From assembly GCF_014851915.1 (NCBI RefSeq), contig NZ_JACVAP010000001.1, positions 1,302,001 through 1,366,000 of the forward strand: DNA of 64,000 nt, in the 5' to 3' direction. The notes under the pieces were generated by a model. The model was not told where the DNA came from. It searched no databases and saw only the letters and a program-made list of their open reading frames with translations. The position numbers were made by a program, and so were the translations under genes. Below are positions 61,955 through 64,000 of the stretch, piece by piece (position 1 is the first letter of the stretch; every line of letters begins with the position of its first letter). This stretch comes from Xanthomonas sp. XNM01 (GTDB taxonomy: Bacteria > Pseudomonadota > Gammaproteobacteria > Xanthomonadales > Xanthomonadaceae).

Positions 61955-64000
61955 TCAGAAGGTCGCCCAGCCCTCGGAGGACGACGACACCGGGGCCGCC
62001 GGCACCGCCGCGCGTGGCCGCCGCGCACCACCACCGCGGATCGCCGACGGCCGCGGCGAGGGCGCCGCCTGCGGCGTCGGCAGGGGCTCCTGCGCAGGCT
62101 CGCCGGTGCGGAACACCGCGACCGCCTGCGCCAGGCCGGCGGCCTGTTCTTCCATCGAACGCGCGGCAGCGGTGGCTTCCTCGACCAGCGCCGCGTTCTG
62201 CTGGGTGGTCTCGTCCATCTGGGTGATGGTCTGGTTGACCTGCTCGATGCCGGCGGCCTGTTCCTGCGAGGCCGCCGAGATCTCGGCCATGATGTCGGTC
62301 ACCCGCTGAACCGAGGCTACGATCTCGACCATGGTCTTGCCGGCCTGCTCGGCCAGCGCCGAGCCGGTCTCGACCTTGCCGGTCGAATCCTCGATCAGGC
62401 CCTTGATCTCCTTGGCCGCCGTGGCGCTGCGCTGCGCCAGCGAACGGACCTCGGTGGCGACCACGGCGAAGCCGCGGCCCTGCTCGCCGGCCCGCGCCGC
62501 TTCCACCGCGGCGTTGAGCGCCAGGATGTTGGTCTGGAAGGCGATGCCGTCGATGACGCTGATGATGTCGGCGATCCGGCGCGAGGAGGCCTGGATGTCG
62601 GCCATGGTGGTGACCACCTGGCCGACGACCTCACCGCCCTGGGCGGCGACCGAGGCCGCGCCGATGGTGAGCTGGTTGGCTTGCCGTGCGTGGTCGGCGT
62701 TCTGCTTGACCGTGGAGGTCAGCTCCTCCATCGAGGCGGCGGTTTCCTCCAGGTTGGCGGCCTGCTGCTCGGTACGGCGCGACAGGTCGTTGTTGCCCGA
62801 GGCGATTTCGGTGGCGGCGATGCCGATGGTGCCGGAGGCGGCATTGATACGTCCGATGATCGAGGTCAGCTGGCCGACCGTGGCGTTGGCGTCGTCGCGC
62901 ATCTTCGCGAACACGCCCTGGTAGTCGCCGTCCATGCGCACGGTCAGGTCGCCATCGGCGATGGCCTGCAGCAGCTGCGAGACCTGGCCGAGGTTGTCGT
63001 CGGCGGTGCCGATCATGCGGTTGAGGTCGTCGATCATGATCCGGAAATCGTGCTCGAAGCGGTCGGCATTGCCACGCTGGGAGAAATCGCCGGCGGCGGC
63101 GGCACGCGCCAGCCGCTTGATCTCGCCGTTGATCGCCAGCAGGCTGGCCTTGGCCGCGTCCATGCTTTCGTGCAGCACCGCGCGGCTGCCCGGCAGGCGC
63201 CGTGCATCGCGGTGCAGGTCGCCGCTGGCGTATTCGTTGAGCACCGCCACCGCATCGACGATCGCGTCCAGGTGCTCGAACATCATCGTGTTGATGCCGG
63301 TCGCCAGTTCACCGTAGACGCCGGGGAAATCGGTCGGCATGCGGTGGCTGATGTCCTCGGCCGCGTGCATCGTGATCATGTGGCGGGTCTCGTGCGAGAA
63401 CCGCTCCAGCGTGTGCACCATCTCGTCGGTGGCGCGCAGCATCTGGCCGACCTCGTCCTTGCCATGCTGTCCGGTGCGCACGCTCAGATCGCCGCGGGCG
63501 ACCGCGCGGATCGCCGACAGGGCGCGCCCGACCGGGGCCAGCACCGAGTTGCCGATCAGCCAGCCGATGGCCAGGTTCAGCAGCACCAGCAGGCCGCCGG
63601 CCACGGTCATGACGCCGGTGAACAGCAGCGCCTGCGACTGGGTGTCGTCCAGGTACACGCCGGTGCCCACCACCCAGTTCCAGGGGCCGTACAGGGTGGC
63701 GTAGGAGGTCTTCTGGACCGGGTTCTCCTCGCCGGCCTTGGCCCAGGTGTAGTCGACGAAGCCGCCGCCGGCCTCGGCCACGCGGACGAACTCGGGGAAG
63801 ATGCGCTTGCCGTCCGGACTGAGGATGTCGGCCACCGGCTTGCCGACCAGATCCGGCCGGGTCGGATGCATCAGCATCCGCGGCTCGCGGTCGGTGACGA
63901 AGAAGTAGTCCACGCCCTTGTTGGCCTGCATCGCCGCCAGCTGCTGCAGTGCCTGTGCCTGCGCTTCTTCCAGCGGCAGGGTGCCGTCGGCGGCCAGCCC
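61955..64000 (-). CDS. Methyl-accepting chemotaxis protein, single Cache sensor (receptor 6), 5' end cut by window
   Basis: The frame is open to base 64000, giving at least 681 residues; the N-terminal TM is outside. The visible periplasmic part is sCache_2-like ([40 protein letters not shown]). TM2 ([20 protein letters not shown]), HAMP, additional HAMP-like 'ADGDL' units and the signalling domain follow. The C-terminus is [15 protein letters not shown] fits the xWxxF docking tail for CheR/CheB. An internal ATG at 63931 is not the start, since the Cache domain begins before it. Confidence 0.92.
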   Translation of the reverse strand, partial: GLAADGTLPLEEAQAQALQQLAAMQANKGVDYFFVTDREPRMLMHPTRPDLVGKPVADILSPDGKRIFPEFVRVAEAGGGFVDYTWAKAGEENPVQKTSYATLYGPWNWVVGTGVYLDDTQSQALLFTGVMTVAGGLLVLLNLAIGWLIGNSVLAPVGRALSAIRAVARGDLSVRTGQHGKDEVGQMLRATDEMVHTLERFSHETRHMITMHAAEDISHRMPTDFPGVYGELATGINTMMFEHLDAIVDAVAVLNEYASGDLHRDARRLPGSRAVLHESMDAAKASLLAINGEIKRLARAAAAGDFSQRGNADRFEHDFRIMIDDLNRMIGTADDNLGQVSQLLQAIADGDLTVRMDGDYQGVFAKMRDDANATVGQLTSIIGRINAASGTIGIAATEIASGNNDLSRRTEQQAANLEETAASMEELTSTVKQNADHARQANQLTIGAASVAAQGGEVVGQVVTTMADIQASSRRIADIISVIDGIAFQTNILALNAAVEAARAGEQGRGFAVVATEVRSLAQRSATAAKEIKGLIEDSTGKVETGSALAEQAGKTMVEIVASVQRVTDIMAEISAASQEQAAGIEQVNQTITQMDETTQQNAALVEEATAAARSMEEQAAGLAQAVAVFRTGEPAQEPLPTPQAAPSPRPSAIRGGGARRPRAAVPAAPVSSSSEGWATF

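Noticed and set aside
53100-62300. Long plus-strand frames opposite the receptor genes
   Set aside because: Repeated '[15 protein letters not shown]'-like products appear opposite each receptor because the receptors share sequence; they are antisense echoes and not repeated genes.
47730-64000. CRISPR or tandem repeat array suggested by recurring sequence
   Set aside because: The repeats are several hundred bases long, coding, and correspond to the chemoreceptor signalling domain.

Overview
The window is high-GC DNA (roughly 70% by eye) from a gammaproteobacterium, most likely of the Xanthomonadaceae/Lysobacteraceae (Stenotrophomonas, Lysobacter, Luteimonas, Xanthomonas group). This is inferred from four things: an smeRv-smeU1VWU2X-type efflux locus, an rpfA-rpfB-rpfF locus for diffusible signal factor (DSF), a long tandem array of chemoreceptor genes beside cheR-cheD-cheB, and a tmRNA encoding the tag ANDDNYALAA. 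There is no rRNA, tRNA, prophage, CRISPR array or intact insertion sequence. Almost all the DNA is protein coding.

Layout. 0-1.4 kb: an exported protein cut by the window edge, and an OmpA-like lipoprotein. 1.4-10.9 kb: a LysR regulator diverging from SDR - membrane fusion protein - RND pump - SDR - outer membrane factor, followed by an MgtC-type membrane protein. 10.9-17.5 kb: a minus-strand heavy-metal efflux operon that runs small His/Cys protein - czcC - His-rich lipoprotein - czcB - czcA - zinc-ribbon protein. 17.6-20.7 kb: ssrA and smpB with ratA-rnfH, bamE and fur. 21.0-27.8 kb: recN and the hrcA-grpE-dnaK-dnaJ heat-shock cluster, with a sigma-32-like promoter before dnaK. 28.0-32.3 kb: pdxY-tyrA, an aminotransferase and a MOSC protein. 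32.4-41.9 kb: rpfF, rpfB, a small lipoprotein gene, acnA (rpfA), an AbrB/PIN toxin-antitoxin pair and acnB. 42.0-64.0 kb: a propeller-GGDEF protein, cheB, cheD, cheR and six chemoreceptors, all on the minus strand. This array also holds a small Cys-rich membrane protein and an IS5-type transposase N-terminus that carries an AT-hook.

How parts work together. Stop/start overlaps of 1-8 bases in the sme, czc, pdxY-tyrA, che and Cys-protein/chemoreceptor pairs point to translational coupling. In the chemotaxis region I can see four sigma-28 (FliA)-like promoters, 31-38 bases before the cheR, receptor 1, Cys-protein/receptor 2 and receptor 5 start codons. The region therefore looks like a flagellar-class regulon. 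CheR, CheD and CheB would adapt the neighbouring receptors, two of which end in an aromatic-x-x-Phe docking tail.

Most unusual points: (1) the His-rich lipoprotein in the czc operon looks like a copy of the first part of CzcB; (2) the rpfF leader can form two mutually exclusive hairpins; (3) the AT-hook transposase relic sits inside the receptor array; (4) a receptor with a His-studded multi-pass membrane domain is coupled to a CPC/CRC protein; (5) SmeU1 lacks SDR catalytic residues.
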